Shown: piece after piece, positions 1 to 8,494 of the stretch
Layout of the letters: each line of letters starts with the position of its first letter
Position numbering within the stretch: position 1 is the first letter of the stretch
Assembly: GCF_012726175.1 (NCBI RefSeq)
Contig: NZ_JAASAD010000002.1
Span: forward strand, 186,001-250,000
Direction: 5' to 3'
DNA from: Micromonospora sp. HNM0581
Lineage (GTDB): Bacteria > Actinomycetota > Actinomycetes > Mycobacteriales > Micromonosporaceae
Length of the DNA stretch: 64,000 bases
Made by a program: the position numbers and the translations under genes
The notes under the pieces: model-generated
The model's database searches: none
Told to the model about the DNA's origin: nothing
The model's input: only the letters and a program-made list of their open reading frames with translations

Positions 1-2
1 GA

Positions 3-977
3 CTGGCTTCGCGCCCGCATGGCTGGCCCACCGAGGACAATTTCCGGTTGGTGACCGCTGAGATCCCGACGCCCGGTCCGGGGCAGCTGCTCGTGCGTAA
101 CCAGTACATGTCGGTGGATCCGTACATGCGTGGGCGGATGAACGACGTGCGTTCCTACGTACCGCCGTTCGCCCTGGACGCACCACTCGACGGCGGAGCG
201 GTCGGCGAGGTGGTGGGCGGCGAGGCCGACGGTTTCGCCCCGGGTGACGTCGTGCTGCACGGCCTCGGCTGGCGGGACTACGCGCTTGTCGAGGCGAAGG
301 CCGCGCGGAAGGTCGAGCCGGGTCTCGCGCCGGTTACCGCGTACCTCGGTGTGCTCGGGATGACCGGTCTGACCGCGTACGCCGGGCTGCGGGAGGTGGC
401 CGTGCTGCGTCCGGGCGAGACGGTCTTCGTGTCCGGGGCGGCCGGTGCGGTCGGCAGCATGGTCGGTCAGATCGCCCGGCTCAGTGGAGCGGGTCGGGTG
501 ATCGGCAGCGCCGGGTCGCCAGCGAAGGTCGAGCGGTTGACGGCGCTCGGCTTCGACGTCGCGTTCGACTACCACGACGGCCCGGTACGCGACCTGCTGC
601 GGGCTGCCGCGCCCGACGGCGTCGACGTCTACTTCGACAACGTGGGCGGCGAGCATCTGGAGGCCGCCATCTCGTCGATGAACCTGCACGGCCGGGCGGC
701 GATCTGCGGCATGATCTCGCAGTACAACGAGACCGAGGCGCCGGCTGCCCCGAGTAACCTGGCTCAGATCATCGGTAAGCGGCTCACCCTGCGCGGTTTC
801 CTGGTCAGCGATCACGGCCACCTGCGGGAGCAGTTCGTGCGGGAGGTCTCCGGGTGGCTGCGCGCGGGGACGCTGACGTACGACGAGACGGTCGTCGACG
901 GTCTGGAGAACGCTCCCTCGGCCTTCCTGGGTCTGCTGCGGGGGGAGAACCTCGGCAAGATGCTGGTGCGGCTGTGA
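3..977 (+). CDS. NAD(P)-dependent MDR-family reductase, 5' end cut by the window
   Basis: Medium-chain dehydrogenase/reductase of the PTGR/CurA-like NADPH-dependent oxidoreductase group, which reduces activated C=C bonds or carbonyls in the cytoplasm. The Rossmann nucleotide-binding motif is visible as SGAAGAVGSMVGQIA. No cluster of zinc-ligand cysteines is present, which fits the zinc-independent branch. A GTG at 48 could be read as a start, but the codons before it, back to base 3, read LASRPHGWPTEDNFRL, which looks like the conserved N-terminus of this group. I therefore treat the gene as starting left of the window. It ends 58 bases before hisF. The exact substrate cannot be told. Confidence 0.85.
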   Translation: MASRPHGWPTEDNFRLVTAEIPTPGPGQLLVRNQYMSVDPYMRGRMNDVRSYVPPFALDAPLDGGAVGEVVGGEADGFAPGDVVLHGLGWRDYALVEAKAARKVEPGLAPVTAYLGVLGMTGLTAYAGLREVAVLRPGETVFVSGAAGAVGSMVGQIARLSGAGRVIGSAGSPAKVERLTALGFDVAFDYHDGPVRDLLRAAAPDGVDVYFDNVGGEHLEAAISSMNLHGRAAICGMISQYNETEAPAAPSNLAQIIGKRLTLRGFLVSDHGHLREQFVREVSGWLRAGTLTYDETVVDGLENAPSAFLGLLRGENLGKMLVRL

Positions 978-1023
978 CCGTCGGTGCGGCTGGCCGGGGC
1001 GCTGGGCGGCGTACGGACGGCGA

Positions 1024-1029
1024 TAGGCT
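1024..1029 (+). promoter_or_regulatory. Leaderless -10 box (TAGGCT) for hisF
   Basis: TAGGCT lies 6 bases before the hisF ATG at 1036. No Shine-Dalgarno sequence is present, so transcription probably starts at or next to the start codon. The same arrangement recurs before several genes in this window. Confidence 0.55.
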
Positions 1030-1035
1030 CGTCAC

Positions 1036-1803
1036 ATGACGGTGGCGGTGCGGGTGATTCCCTGTCTCGATGTGGACGCGGGCCGGGTGGTCAAGGGTGT
1101 CAACTTCCTCGATCTGCGGGACGCGGGCGACCCCGTCGAGTTGGCTGCCGCGTACGACCGCGCGGGCGCCGACGAGTTGACCTTTCTTGACGTCACCGCT
1201 TCCTCCAGCGACCGGGGCACGATGCTCGACGTGGTCCGGCGTACGGCGGAGTCGGTCTTCATCCCGTTGACCGTCGGCGGTGGGGTTCGCACGGTGGCTG
1301 ACGTGGACACCCTGCTGCGCGCGGGAGCGGACAAGATCGGGGTGAACACGGCGGCGATCGCCCGGCCGGAGCTGCTCGCGGAGATCGCCGAACGGTTTGG
1401 TCGGCAGGTGCTGGTGCTCTCGCTCGACGTGCGGCGGGCCCCGGAGGGTGCCACTTCGAGCGGTTTCGAGGTGACCACGCACGGTGGTCGGCGCGGCACC
1501 GGGCTGGACGCCGTGTGGTGGGCGCGTCGCGGCGCCGAGCTGGGCGCCGGTGAGATCCTGCTCAACTCGATGGACGCCGACGGCACGAAAGTCGGTTTCG
1601 ATCTTGAGCTCATCGGCGCGGTGCGTCGGGTCGTCGATGTCCCGGTGGTGGCCAGTGGTGGTGCGGGTGAGGTGGCCCACTTTCCCGCGGCGGTCGGCGC
1701 GGGCGCCGACGCGGTGCTGGCCGCCAGCGTGTTCCATTTCGGCGAGCTGACGGTGGCGCAGGTCAAGGACGTGCTGCGTGCTGCCGGGCACCCGGTGCGC
1801 TGA
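1036..1803 (+). CDS. hisF: Imidazole glycerol phosphate synthase cyclase subunit HisF
   Basis: HisF uses ammonia delivered by HisH to close the imidazole ring of histidine, releasing IGP and AICAR. The 255-residue (beta/alpha)8 barrel has the usual length. Diagnostic segments are [16 protein letters not shown] at the N-terminus with the catalytic Asp, the second catalytic Asp region [11 protein letters not shown], and the phosphate-binding loops TVGGGV and ASGGAG. No hisH or hisA lies in the window; the next his function, HisI, is about 13 kb downstream, so the his genes are split here by accessory genes. It converges with a small minus-strand gene 9 bases later. Confidence 0.97.
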   Translation: MTVAVRVIPCLDVDAGRVVKGVNFLDLRDAGDPVELAAAYDRAGADELTFLDVTASSSDRGTMLDVVRRTAESVFIPLTVGGGVRTVADVDTLLRAGADKIGVNTAAIARPELLAEIAERFGRQVLVLSLDVRRAPEGATSSGFEVTTHGGRRGTGLDAVWWARRGAELGAGEILLNSMDADGTKVGFDLELIGAVRRVVDVPVVASGGAGEVAHFPAAVGAGADAVLAASVFHFGELTVAQVKDVLRAAGHPVR

Positions 1804-1812
1804 CGCCGGGAG

Positions 1813-2274
1813 TCAGCCGAGGTCGGAGCGTCCCTCGGGGGAGCGTCGGGGCATCGGGATGGACCGCACGAGATATTCCTGCACGGCGGCAGCGTGTTCC
1901 TGCTCGTCGAGGTGCCAGTCTGCGGTACCCGGCGTGTGTCGACGGCTGAGTACGCCCTGCACGGTGTCGACCGTGGTGGCTAGCCCGGCGCTGGGTCGTG
2001 ATCGCCACAGGTGCTCGCCGTCCGGGGTGATCCGGAACCAGCCGTCGGAGACGTCGACGAGCCCGGCGCCGAGTAGGCGGCGGATCGCCTCCTCGATGTC
2101 GTGCCGTCCGGGAATGCTGCGGTCGAGGTGGTCGGCCGTGGAGAGTACGTCGGTGAGGCGTACTCCCTCTGGACGGCGGGTGGTCGTGGAGCGTCGGTGG
2201 CGTCCGGCACCGCTGGCGATCACCAGCGAGACGAAGATCCATGCGTCGGTGCGACGCCAGGCGTTGTCCCCCAT
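1813..2274 (-). CDS. Small uncharacterised protein, possible winged-helix fold
   Basis: A 153-residue soluble protein that I do not recognise by name. The middle part (DIEEAIRRLLGAGLVDVSDG followed by FRITPDGEHLW) has the helix-turn and beta-wing pattern of small winged-helix domains, including the typical 'RxTPxG' strand. No effector domain is apparent. The start ATG at 2274 gives MGDNAWRRTDAWIFVSLV. It converges with hisF and shares no obvious operon partner. Coding-like GC3 and the structured middle support a real gene; function is unknown. Confidence 0.7.
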   Translation of the reverse strand: MGDNAWRRTDAWIFVSLVIASGAGRHRRSTTTRRPEGVRLTDVLSTADHLDRSIPGRHDIEEAIRRLLGAGLVDVSDGWFRITPDGEHLWRSRPSAGLATTVDTVQGVLSRRHTPGTADWHLDEQEHAAAVQEYLVRSIPMPRRSPEGRSDLG

Positions 2275-2417
2275 GCGGAGATTCTGCCGGGCGACACCGT
2301 GTCAGGAAAACACCGGCCACTGTGCTGAGACCGTGAGTGGCGTCATGATTGCCGAGGGTCGTTGCGGGTGGACGGGGGCAGCCCGATCCGGTATGGGTCG
2401 TCGGCGCGGGCCGGTTG

Positions 2418-3071
2418 TCAGGTGGCCGGGGCCGGTTCGATTCGTTCCACGGTCGGCGGGGCCGGTTCGGCCACATCGAACAGCGGTAGGAACAGCTGGG
2501 CCAGCGGTCCGATGGTGAGCGCGTACGCGATGGTGCCGATGCCGACCGTGCCGCCGAGCACCGCGCCCACGGCCAGCACGCCGACCTCGATGACGGTGCG
2601 GACCAGGCGTAGCGACCAGCTGGGTCGGCGGGCGGCCAGGCCGGTCATCAGACCGTCCCGAGGGCCGGGTCCGAGCCGGGCGCCGAGGTAGAGCGCGGTG
2701 GCCGTACCGTTGCCGACGATCCCGGCGACCAGGAGGACGATCCGCAGCGGTAGTGGGCCCCCGGGGGGCAGCAGGGCCAGGGTCGCGTCGACCGTCAGGC
2801 CGATCACCACCACGTTGGCCAGGGTGCCGAGACCAGGACGCTGGCGTAGTGGGATCCAGGCCAGCAGCACCAGCACGCCCACCGCGATGACCACGGTGCC
2901 CATGCTCAGGCCGGTGAGCCGGGACAGACCCTGGTGGAAGACGTCCCATGGGTTCAGGCCGAGCCCGGAGCGGATCATCAGCGCCATGCTGAAGCCGTAG
3001 AGGACGAGCCCGACGAACAGGTGGGTCAGCCGTCGGGTCGGTCGGTGTCGGAGGTTGCCAATTAGTACCAC
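2418..3071 (-). CDS. YczE-family (DUF161-like) integral membrane protein
   Basis: Polytopic membrane protein of about 217 residues with five hydrophobic segments, carrying the family hallmark GLGLNPWDVFHQGLS after the first helix. YczE proteins are commonly encoded back-to-back with a MocR regulator, as here; their transported or sensed compound is not established. I choose the GTG at 3071 because a TAGAGT box (3079-3084 on the minus strand) sits 7 bases upstream, giving a leaderless start. The longer reading from 3131 would run through the operator region and overlap the mocR start codon. Expression is probably controlled by the divergent MocR. Confidence 0.85.
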   Translation of the reverse strand: MVLIGNLRHRPTRRLTHLFVGLVLYGFSMALMIRSGLGLNPWDVFHQGLSRLTGLSMGTVVIAVGVLVLLAWIPLRQRPGLGTLANVVVIGLTVDATLALLPPGGPLPLRIVLLVAGIVGNGTATALYLGARLGPGPRDGLMTGLAARRPSWSLRLVRTVIEVGVLAVGAVLGGTVGIGTIAYALTIGPLAQLFLPLFDVAEPAPPTVERIEPAPAT

Positions 3072-3116
3072 GCATGCCACTCTAGGTGCCAGTTGGCTGC
3101 TCGATAGAGCCAATAT
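3057..3116. promoter_or_regulatory. Divergent yczE/mocR control region with three GCCA(A/G)T direct repeats
   Basis: Three same-orientation repeats are visible: GCCAATTA at 3057, GCCAGTTG at 3088 and GCCAATAT at 3109. Their spacings of 31 and 21 bases correspond to about three and two helical turns. The middle copy also forms a GCCA-N2-TGGC palindrome, and TTGGCT/AGCCAA forms an inverted repeat across 3093-3113. The yczE -10 box (TAGAGT, minus strand, 3079-3084) lies between the repeats. Direct repeats at turn-like spacing are typical of MocR sites. Confidence 0.5.
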
Positions 3117-3129
3117 CGGGAGAGTGGCC

Positions 3130-4587
3130 ATGGTAAGTCAGGTGCGTGGGGTCCAATTGGCGCGGCTGCTCGGGCAGTGGCACGCCCTGCCCGGCCGGCG
3201 ACGCAGCCCCGACTATGCGGCGCTGGCCGGTGCGGTGCGCGGTCTGCTCGCCGACGGGCGGCTACCCCTCGGCGTCCGCCTGCCCGCCGAGCGGGACCTG
3301 GCCGAAGCGTTGCGGGTCAGCCGTACCACGGTGACGGCCGCCTACCGCGAACTGCGCGACAGCGGACACCTGGCCAGCCGGCGAGGCGCCGGCAGCTGGA
3401 CGATGCTGCCGGGGACGCACCGGGTGGCGCCGAACGGGCTCTGGATTCCACTGGACGACCGGGACATGCTCGACCTCGGGGTCGCGGCCTTGGCCGCCCC
3501 ACCCGAGCTACTGCCGGCAGCCCGCGCCGCGGCCGAGGACCTGCCCCGCTACCTCAACGGTGCCGGGTACCACCCGATCGGGATCGTCGAGCTGCGAGAG
3601 GCGGTCGCCCAGCGGTACGCCGAGCGGGGGTTACCCACCTCACCCGACCAGATCATGGTCACCAACGGCACACAGCACGCCCTGGACCTGGTGCTGCGGT
3701 TGACGCTCGTACCCGGCGGCGGGGTGCTCGTCGAGTCGCCGAGCTACCCGAACGCGCTGGCGGCACTGAACGCCCGACGGGCCCGGATCACCACGCACGG
3801 ACTCGCCGCCGACACCGGCGGCTGGGACGCGGACCTGCTGCTGGGCACCCTGCGGCAGGTGCGACCGCGGGTCGGCTATCTGATTCCCGACTTCCAGAAC
3901 CCGACCGGGCACCTCATGCCGGCCGAGTTGAGGGAACGGCTGGTCGCCACCGCCCACGCGGTCGGCACCGACCTGGTGATCGACGAGTCGTTCGTGGACC
4001 TGCCGCTGGACGGGACCGACCTGCCCCCGCCGACGGCGAGCTTCGACAGGCACTCCCGGGTGGTGAGCATCGGCGGCATGAGCAAGCCGTTCTGGGGCGG
4101 GCTGCGGATCGGGTGGATTCGCGCCTCGGCACCACTGGTGCAGCGGCTCGCCGCGGCACGGGTGGGTGTCGACATGTCCAGCCCGGTGCTCGACCAACTG
4201 GTGGCGGTGCACCTCCTCGACGCCGCGCCGGCCATCGTGGCCGCCCGGCGGGCACAGCTGGCAGTGCAACGGGACGCGTTGCTCGCCGCACTGGCCGACC
4301 GGCTGCCGGAGTGGCGGGTCACCGCACCGCGCGGCGGAGTGACGCTCTGGGCCGAGCTGGACGGGCCGGTCTCCAGCGCCTTGGCGCGGGCCGCCGAAGA
4401 GGTTGGTGTGCGATTGGCGCCCGGCCCTCGCTTCGGCCTCGACGGGACGCTGGAGCGCTTCCTGCGGCTGCCGTTCACCCTGCCGGTCACCGACCTGGTC
4501 GAGGCTGTCGGACGGATCGCGGCGGTTCGCTACGACCTGGACCGGGCGGGGTCGTCCCGCTGGCAGGAGCCGAGCGTCATCGCCTGA
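3130..4587 (+). CDS. MocR-family (GntR/aminotransferase) transcriptional regulator, YczR type
   Basis: A 485-residue regulator with an N-terminal GntR winged helix and a C-terminal fold-type I aminotransferase domain. The HTH reads RLPAERDLAEALRVSRTTVT, around residues 52-72. The PLP lysine is expected at K319 in GGMSKPFWGGLR. MocR proteins use PLP or a PLP-amino acid adduct as effector; those paired with yczE genes form a recognised subgroup. The ATG at 3130 is chosen over the one at 3055 because GGGAGAG precedes it and the earlier start would run through the operator. It converges with fadD, with a hairpin between them. Confidence 0.92.
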   Translation: MVSQVRGVQLARLLGQWHALPGRRRSPDYAALAGAVRGLLADGRLPLGVRLPAERDLAEALRVSRTTVTAAYRELRDSGHLASRRGAGSWTMLPGTHRVAPNGLWIPLDDRDMLDLGVAALAAPPELLPAARAAAEDLPRYLNGAGYHPIGIVELREAVAQRYAERGLPTSPDQIMVTNGTQHALDLVLRLTLVPGGGVLVESPSYPNALAALNARRARITTHGLAADTGGWDADLLLGTLRQVRPRVGYLIPDFQNPTGHLMPAELRERLVATAHAVGTDLVIDESFVDLPLDGTDLPPPTASFDRHSRVVSIGGMSKPFWGGLRIGWIRASAPLVQRLAAARVGVDMSSPVLDQLVAVHLLDAAPAIVAARRAQLAVQRDALLAALADRLPEWRVTAPRGGVTLWAELDGPVSSALARAAEEVGVRLAPGPRFGLDGTLERFLRLPFTLPVTDLVEAVGRIAAVRYDLDRAGSSRWQEPSVIA

Positions 4588-4631
4588 ACGGGGCGACCCC
4601 GTCGAGGCGGGTGTGATCGTGCGACCTGGGG

Positions 4632-4668
4632 CGGCCCCGCACCCTGGACAGGGGCGGGCGCGGGGCCG
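4632..4668. terminator. Bidirectional terminator hairpin between mocR and fadD
   Basis: CGGCCCCGC at 4632-4640 pairs with GCGGGGCCG at 4660-4668 (9-bp stem, 19-base loop). It lies in the 93-base gap between two converging genes. There is no U-tract. Confidence 0.6.
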
Positions 4669-4680
4669 ACGCGGTGGGTG

Positions 4681-6501
4681 TCAGATCTCGGCGACCGAGC
4701 CGTTGTACATCTTGTCGATCTCGTCGGAGAAGTTGCTCTCCACCCCGCGACGCTTGATCTTCAGCGACGGGGTGATCTCACCATCCTCGATGGTCAGGTC
4801 ACGCGGGAGGATCGTGACCTTCTTGATGGTTTCCCAGCGGTTCAGCTTCTGGTTGAGCTGGGCGACGTATTCCTGCACCATCGCCTCGGCCTCCGGGGAG
4901 GCGACGATCTCGGCGTAGGGGCGACCCGCGAGCGGGGTGCCGGCCGCCCAGCCGGTGATGGCGTCCGGGTCCAGCGTGACGAGCATCGTGCAGTAGTTGC
5001 GTGCCTGGCCGATGACCACGGCCTGCGAGGTGTACGGGCAGGTGGCCTTGAACATGCCCTCGATGTACGACGGTGCGACGTACTTGCCGCCGGAGGTCTT
5101 GACCAGGTCCTTCTTCCGGTCGGTGATGCGTAGGTAACCGTCGTCGTCGAGACTGCCGATGTCACCGGTACGGAAGAAGCCGTCCTCGGTGAAGGCGGCG
5201 GCGGTCTCCTCAGGCAGGTTGTGGTAGCCCCGCATCACCGGACGCCCCTTGACCAGGACCTCGCCGTCGGTGTCGAGGCGGCACTCAAGGTCGCCCATGG
5301 CCTTGCCGACGGTGCCGATACGCAGCCCGTCGGGCGGGTTGACGAAGTTGCCGGCGCTGGTCTCGGTCAGTCCGTAGCCCTCGGAGATCGGCAGGTTCGC
5401 GGCGGCGAAGAAGGTGGCGATCTCCGGGCTGAGCGGGGCGGCACCGGAGACCAGTACCCGGATCCGGCCGCCGAGACGGGCCTGGAGCTTGCTGAAGACC
5501 AACTTCTCGGCAAGAGCGTACTTGAACTTCAACCCACCCGGCACCGGCTTACCGGCCTGCTCCAGGGCGACCTTCTCTTTGCCGACCTCCACCGCCCAGG
5601 CAAAGATCTTGGCCTTCGCTCCACCGGCGTCCTGAGCGGTGGTGACCGATTTGTTGTAGACCTTCTCGTAGACCCGGGGTGCGCCACACATCAATGTCGG
5701 GCGGACCACCGAGAGCAACTCGACGAGCTTGTCGACCCGGCCGTCCACGTACGTGGGCAGGCCGACGTGCGTGGCGCCGCAGAGCAGCGTCTTGCCGAAC
5801 GAGTGGGACAGCGGCAGCCAGAGATACTGCAGGTCGTCTACGCGGAGCAGCCCGACCGCCTCCTGGGCCACACCTTCCCAGCACCAGCCGCCGTGCAGCA
5901 ACTCGACGCCCTTGGGGCGGCCGGTGGTGCCGGAGGTGTAGATCAGGGTGGCCAGATGATCCGGGCCGATGTCGGCGACCAGACGTTCGATCAGCTCCGG
6001 CTCCTCGGCCAGCCGCCGGTTGCCCTGCTCCTCCAACTGGGCGAGGGTCAGTTGGGGAACGGTCGCGGTCGGGTCTGGGGCGCCGTCGAAGAGGATCACG
6101 TGGGTGAGCGCGGGTAGTGCAGCGCCGGCGATCTTCGCCGCCTGGTCCGGGTCCTCCGCGAACAGCACGCTGGAGCCGGAGTCGGAGATGATGTAGGTGG
6201 CGTCCTCAGGTTCTGTGGTCGGGTAGACCGTGGTCGTGGCCCCGCTGGCGCACATGATGCCGAAGTCGGCGATCACCCACTCGAGCCGGGTGTTTGCCAG
6301 GATGGCGACCCGGTCCTCCTGGCCGACGCCGAGGTCGTGCAGGCCGGCGGCGACCGCCTTGGCCCGCTGCGCGACCTGTGCCCAGGTCAGCCAGACCGGC
6401 CCGGTCGGCCCGGGGTGAGCGAAAGCGTGACGGTCGGGGGACGCTGCCACGCGCTTGAGGAACATGTCAGGGATGGAGCTGTACGGTACATCGAGAGCCA
6501 T
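4681..6501 (-). CDS. fadD: Long-chain fatty acid-CoA ligase (AMP-forming)
   Basis: ANL-superfamily acyl-CoA synthetase of about 606 residues. It activates fatty acids to acyl-AMP and then acyl-CoA. Visible motifs are the P-loop-like LIYTSGTTGRPKGVE, the EGYGLTETSAG motif (A5), the GEVLVKGRPVMRGYH strand region, the RTGDIGSLDDDGYL motif with the ribose-binding Asp, and the hinge DRKKDLVKTSGGKYVAP. I prefer the ATG at 6501 (MALDVPYSSIP); a GTG at 6543 would add 14 Pro/Ala-rich residues. The gene stands alone between convergent mocR and the terpene synthase gene on the same strand. Acyl chain specificity cannot be read from sequence. Confidence 0.93.
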   Translation of the reverse strand: MALDVPYSSIPDMFLKRVAASPDRHAFAHPGPTGPVWLTWAQVAQRAKAVAAGLHDLGVGQEDRVAILANTRLEWVIADFGIMCASGATTTVYPTTEPEDATYIISDSGSSVLFAEDPDQAAKIAGAALPALTHVILFDGAPDPTATVPQLTLAQLEEQGNRRLAEEPELIERLVADIGPDHLATLIYTSGTTGRPKGVELLHGGWCWEGVAQEAVGLLRVDDLQYLWLPLSHSFGKTLLCGATHVGLPTYVDGRVDKLVELLSVVRPTLMCGAPRVYEKVYNKSVTTAQDAGGAKAKIFAWAVEVGKEKVALEQAGKPVPGGLKFKYALAEKLVFSKLQARLGGRIRVLVSGAAPLSPEIATFFAAANLPISEGYGLTETSAGNFVNPPDGLRIGTVGKAMGDLECRLDTDGEVLVKGRPVMRGYHNLPEETAAAFTEDGFFRTGDIGSLDDDGYLRITDRKKDLVKTSGGKYVAPSYIEGMFKATCPYTSQAVVIGQARNYCTMLVTLDPDAITGWAAGTPLAGRPYAEIVASPEAEAMVQEYVAQLNQKLNRWETIKKVTILPRDLTIEDGEITPSLKIKRRGVESNFSDEIDKMYNGSVAEI

Positions 6502-6641
6502 CGCTGTAGCCGCCTTCGGGGGTGGAGGCGTGACGGACGTCACGGTCGGTGTTCGTTACCGAAGGGTATTGCCTGCCCCCGGGCATCGGCTAGCCCTAAC
6601 GATCATCGACCGGCCTGCTCCCGACGAACGGCACCACCGGC

Positions 6642-7580
6642 TCAGGCGTAGCGCGCTGCCGCTCGTGACCAGTCGTAGGTGGCCCGGATCCAGTTCCGCC
6701 GGGTGTCGAGCGCCGGGCGTACCGCGTCGCCGTGGGCGGCCAACAGATCGGTCTCGGCCGCCAGGTACGCCCCGAGTCGTTCGTTGAACCGGTCGGTAGC
6801 TACCCGCAGCGCCGTCGACTCGTCGCCGGTCTCCCTGGCCAGTACCGTGATCAGGTTGTGCGCGTCAGGCCCTCCGTGATGCTCCTTGCGGTAGGAGAAG
6901 ACGTCGTTGCACCAGCAAATCAGGTCGGCGGCCAGGGTCTCCAGGGCAGCCCAGTCCGGGTCGGCGCGACGTACGGCTGACGGAAAGCCGTCAATCACCA
7001 GGTCGGTGAGGGTGAGGCTAGGGTACACGGCACCCGTGTACCGGCGCATCTGGACGTACTCGTCGACCGGTGGGACACGCTCGTGCTCCCGGTTCGCCGC
7101 CTCCCACAGCAGCGCGAGCAGGTAGTCCCGCATCCCGGCGACGAACCGCAGCAGCGCGGCGGGACGCCGGTGCCCGCGGATGCGTTGACACAGGTCGGCC
7201 AGGCCGAGCGCCAGCGTCCCGGCGGCTCCGGGCGGCACCGGACCGGGTGCGCCCTGACGGTCCAGCACGTCCAGCAGCGCGGCCACGGTCGGCGCGAGAC
7301 GGGCGGGCTGGTCGCCGAGTCCGTCCTCGTCGCAGGCGTCGTCCATCACGAACAGCCAGGAAATCAGGTCGGCCAGCAGGCGCAGGCGTTCCCGGGGAAC
7401 GTACGGGCAGGCCCGCCCGGCCAGCCCGGCAGCATCCGCGCGACGCAGCCGTTGCCCGTTACTGATCAAGCCAAGATCCTGTGCCCAACCCGTACTTTCC
7501 CGGGCCACGCTCTCGGTGTCGCCGTGCCGGACGCCGATGAACGGAGGCTCTCGCAGGGCCGAGACCACAAAGCTTCGCAT
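6642..7580 (-). CDS. Class I terpene synthase (bacterial terpene cyclase)
   Basis: A 312-residue all-alpha terpene synthase that ionises a prenyl diphosphate. The acidic Mg-binding motif is DDACDED at residues 80-86. The NSE triad is NDVFSYRKE (N225, S229, E233). An arginine in MRRYTGAVYP, about 45 residues before it, is placed like the pyrophosphate sensor. The protein ends with the RY pair seen in bacterial cyclases (R310-Y311). AGGGAG sits just before the ATG. No prenyltransferase or P450 is adjacent, so it depends on prenyl diphosphates made elsewhere. Product and substrate chain length are unknown; it is not of the two-domain geosmin type by length. Confidence 0.85.
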   Translation of the reverse strand: MRSFVVSALREPPFIGVRHGDTESVARESTGWAQDLGLISNGQRLRRADAAGLAGRACPYVPRERLRLLADLISWLFVMDDACDEDGLGDQPARLAPTVAALLDVLDRQGAPGPVPPGAAGTLALGLADLCQRIRGHRRPAALLRFVAGMRDYLLALLWEAANREHERVPPVDEYVQMRRYTGAVYPSLTLTDLVIDGFPSAVRRADPDWAALETLAADLICWCNDVFSYRKEHHGGPDAHNLITVLARETGDESTALRVATDRFNERLGAYLAAETDLLAAHGDAVRPALDTRRNWIRATYDWSRAAARYA

Positions 7581-7702
7581 CGCGCTCCCTGTCGCCGCCC
7601 CCCCACGAGGCGGCGCGGACAGCGTACGGGAGGCCCGAAGGCGGTCGGTCGATGCGTCGAATAACGTTTCGGATTTGGCGGCGACCCGTTCTGCGCAGAG
7701 CG

Positions 7703-8332
7703 TTACAGTCCCAGGCCGGCGGTACGAAGCCGGTCGACCAGGGCCGGGCCACCGTCGAGCTGAACCCGCGCCGCGCGTTGCCGCCCGGACAGGAACAGGG
7801 CCAGCTCACCGGGCGTGCCGACCAGCCGGAGCGGTTCGCCGCCACGGCCGGTGGTCACCTCGCCGTGGCCGGGGGCCTGCACCAGCAACTGGGCGGGGAA
7901 GCGGCGCAGGGCCAGCCGGCCAAGCATCGACACCCTGCGCCACAACGCCTGCTCCAACCCCACCGGCAGTTCACGGGGCTGCCAGTCGGTTCGGGCCCGA
8001 CGTACGTCCTCGTGGTGGATGAAGAACTCCAACGTGTTCGTCAGCTCGTCGGCCAGCGGGTTGCTCATCGGGCTCCACAGCGGTGGGCGCCGCACCTGAC
8101 CGAGCAACTCGGTCCAGTCGAGGGCGGCAGCCTGACGCCGCACCCGTTCGCCGTACCCGTGCAGAGGCGGGACGACGATGCCGGCCGCGGCGTCCGGGCG
8201 GCGCTCCCGGACCACCAGGTGTGCGGCGAGATCACGGATCGTCCAGCCCTCGTTGAGAGTGGGGGCGTCGGGGCCCAGGGTGGACATCAGCTCGGTGAGC
8301 GCCTCGCGCTCCGATCGGGCGTACCGCGGCAT
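7703..8332 (-). CDS. TIGR03085-type protein of the maleylpyruvate isomerase/DinB-like superfamily
   Basis: A 209-residue four-helix-type protein matching the actinobacterial TIGR03085 pattern: SEREALTELM, GPDAPTLNEGW, TIRDLAAHLVVRERRPDAAAG, and later NTLEFFIHHEDVRRA. Conserved histidines in AAHL and HHEDVRR are placed as in the metal-binding DinB-like fold. Members may act as mycothiol-dependent enzymes or metal-binding proteins; the role here is unproven. The start is the ATG at 8332 rather than at 8566, because family homology begins with PRYARSERE and a TACGAT box lies 7 bases upstream. It is divergent from the ABC exporter genes. Confidence 0.85.
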   Translation of the reverse strand: MPRYARSEREALTELMSTLGPDAPTLNEGWTIRDLAAHLVVRERRPDAAAGIVVPPLHGYGERVRRQAAALDWTELLGQVRRPPLWSPMSNPLADELTNTLEFFIHHEDVRRARTDWQPRELPVGLEQALWRRVSMLGRLALRRFPAQLLVQAPGHGEVTTGRGGEPLRLVGTPGELALFLSGRQRAARVQLDGGPALVDRLRTAGLGL

Positions 8333-8339
8333 GACAGTG

Positions 8340-8345
8340 ATCGTA
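8340..8345 (-). promoter_or_regulatory. Leaderless -10 box (TACGAT) for the TIGR03085 gene
   Basis: On the minus strand TACGAT is followed by 7 bases and then the ATG at 8332, with no ribosome binding site. This supports the short start. Confidence 0.45.
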
Positions 8346-8494
8346 GGCCGATGCGGGCGAGGTCGCGTGTCGAGCGTGCCGCGCGGTGGAAACGGCCCAC
8401 GGGGTGACGTCGGACATATTGCCCCGGGTCGGCGTACCGGGCCCGCAGCGGTAAGGATGAGAGAGGATTGTGGTGGCTTACGGCGGGGGAGAAT

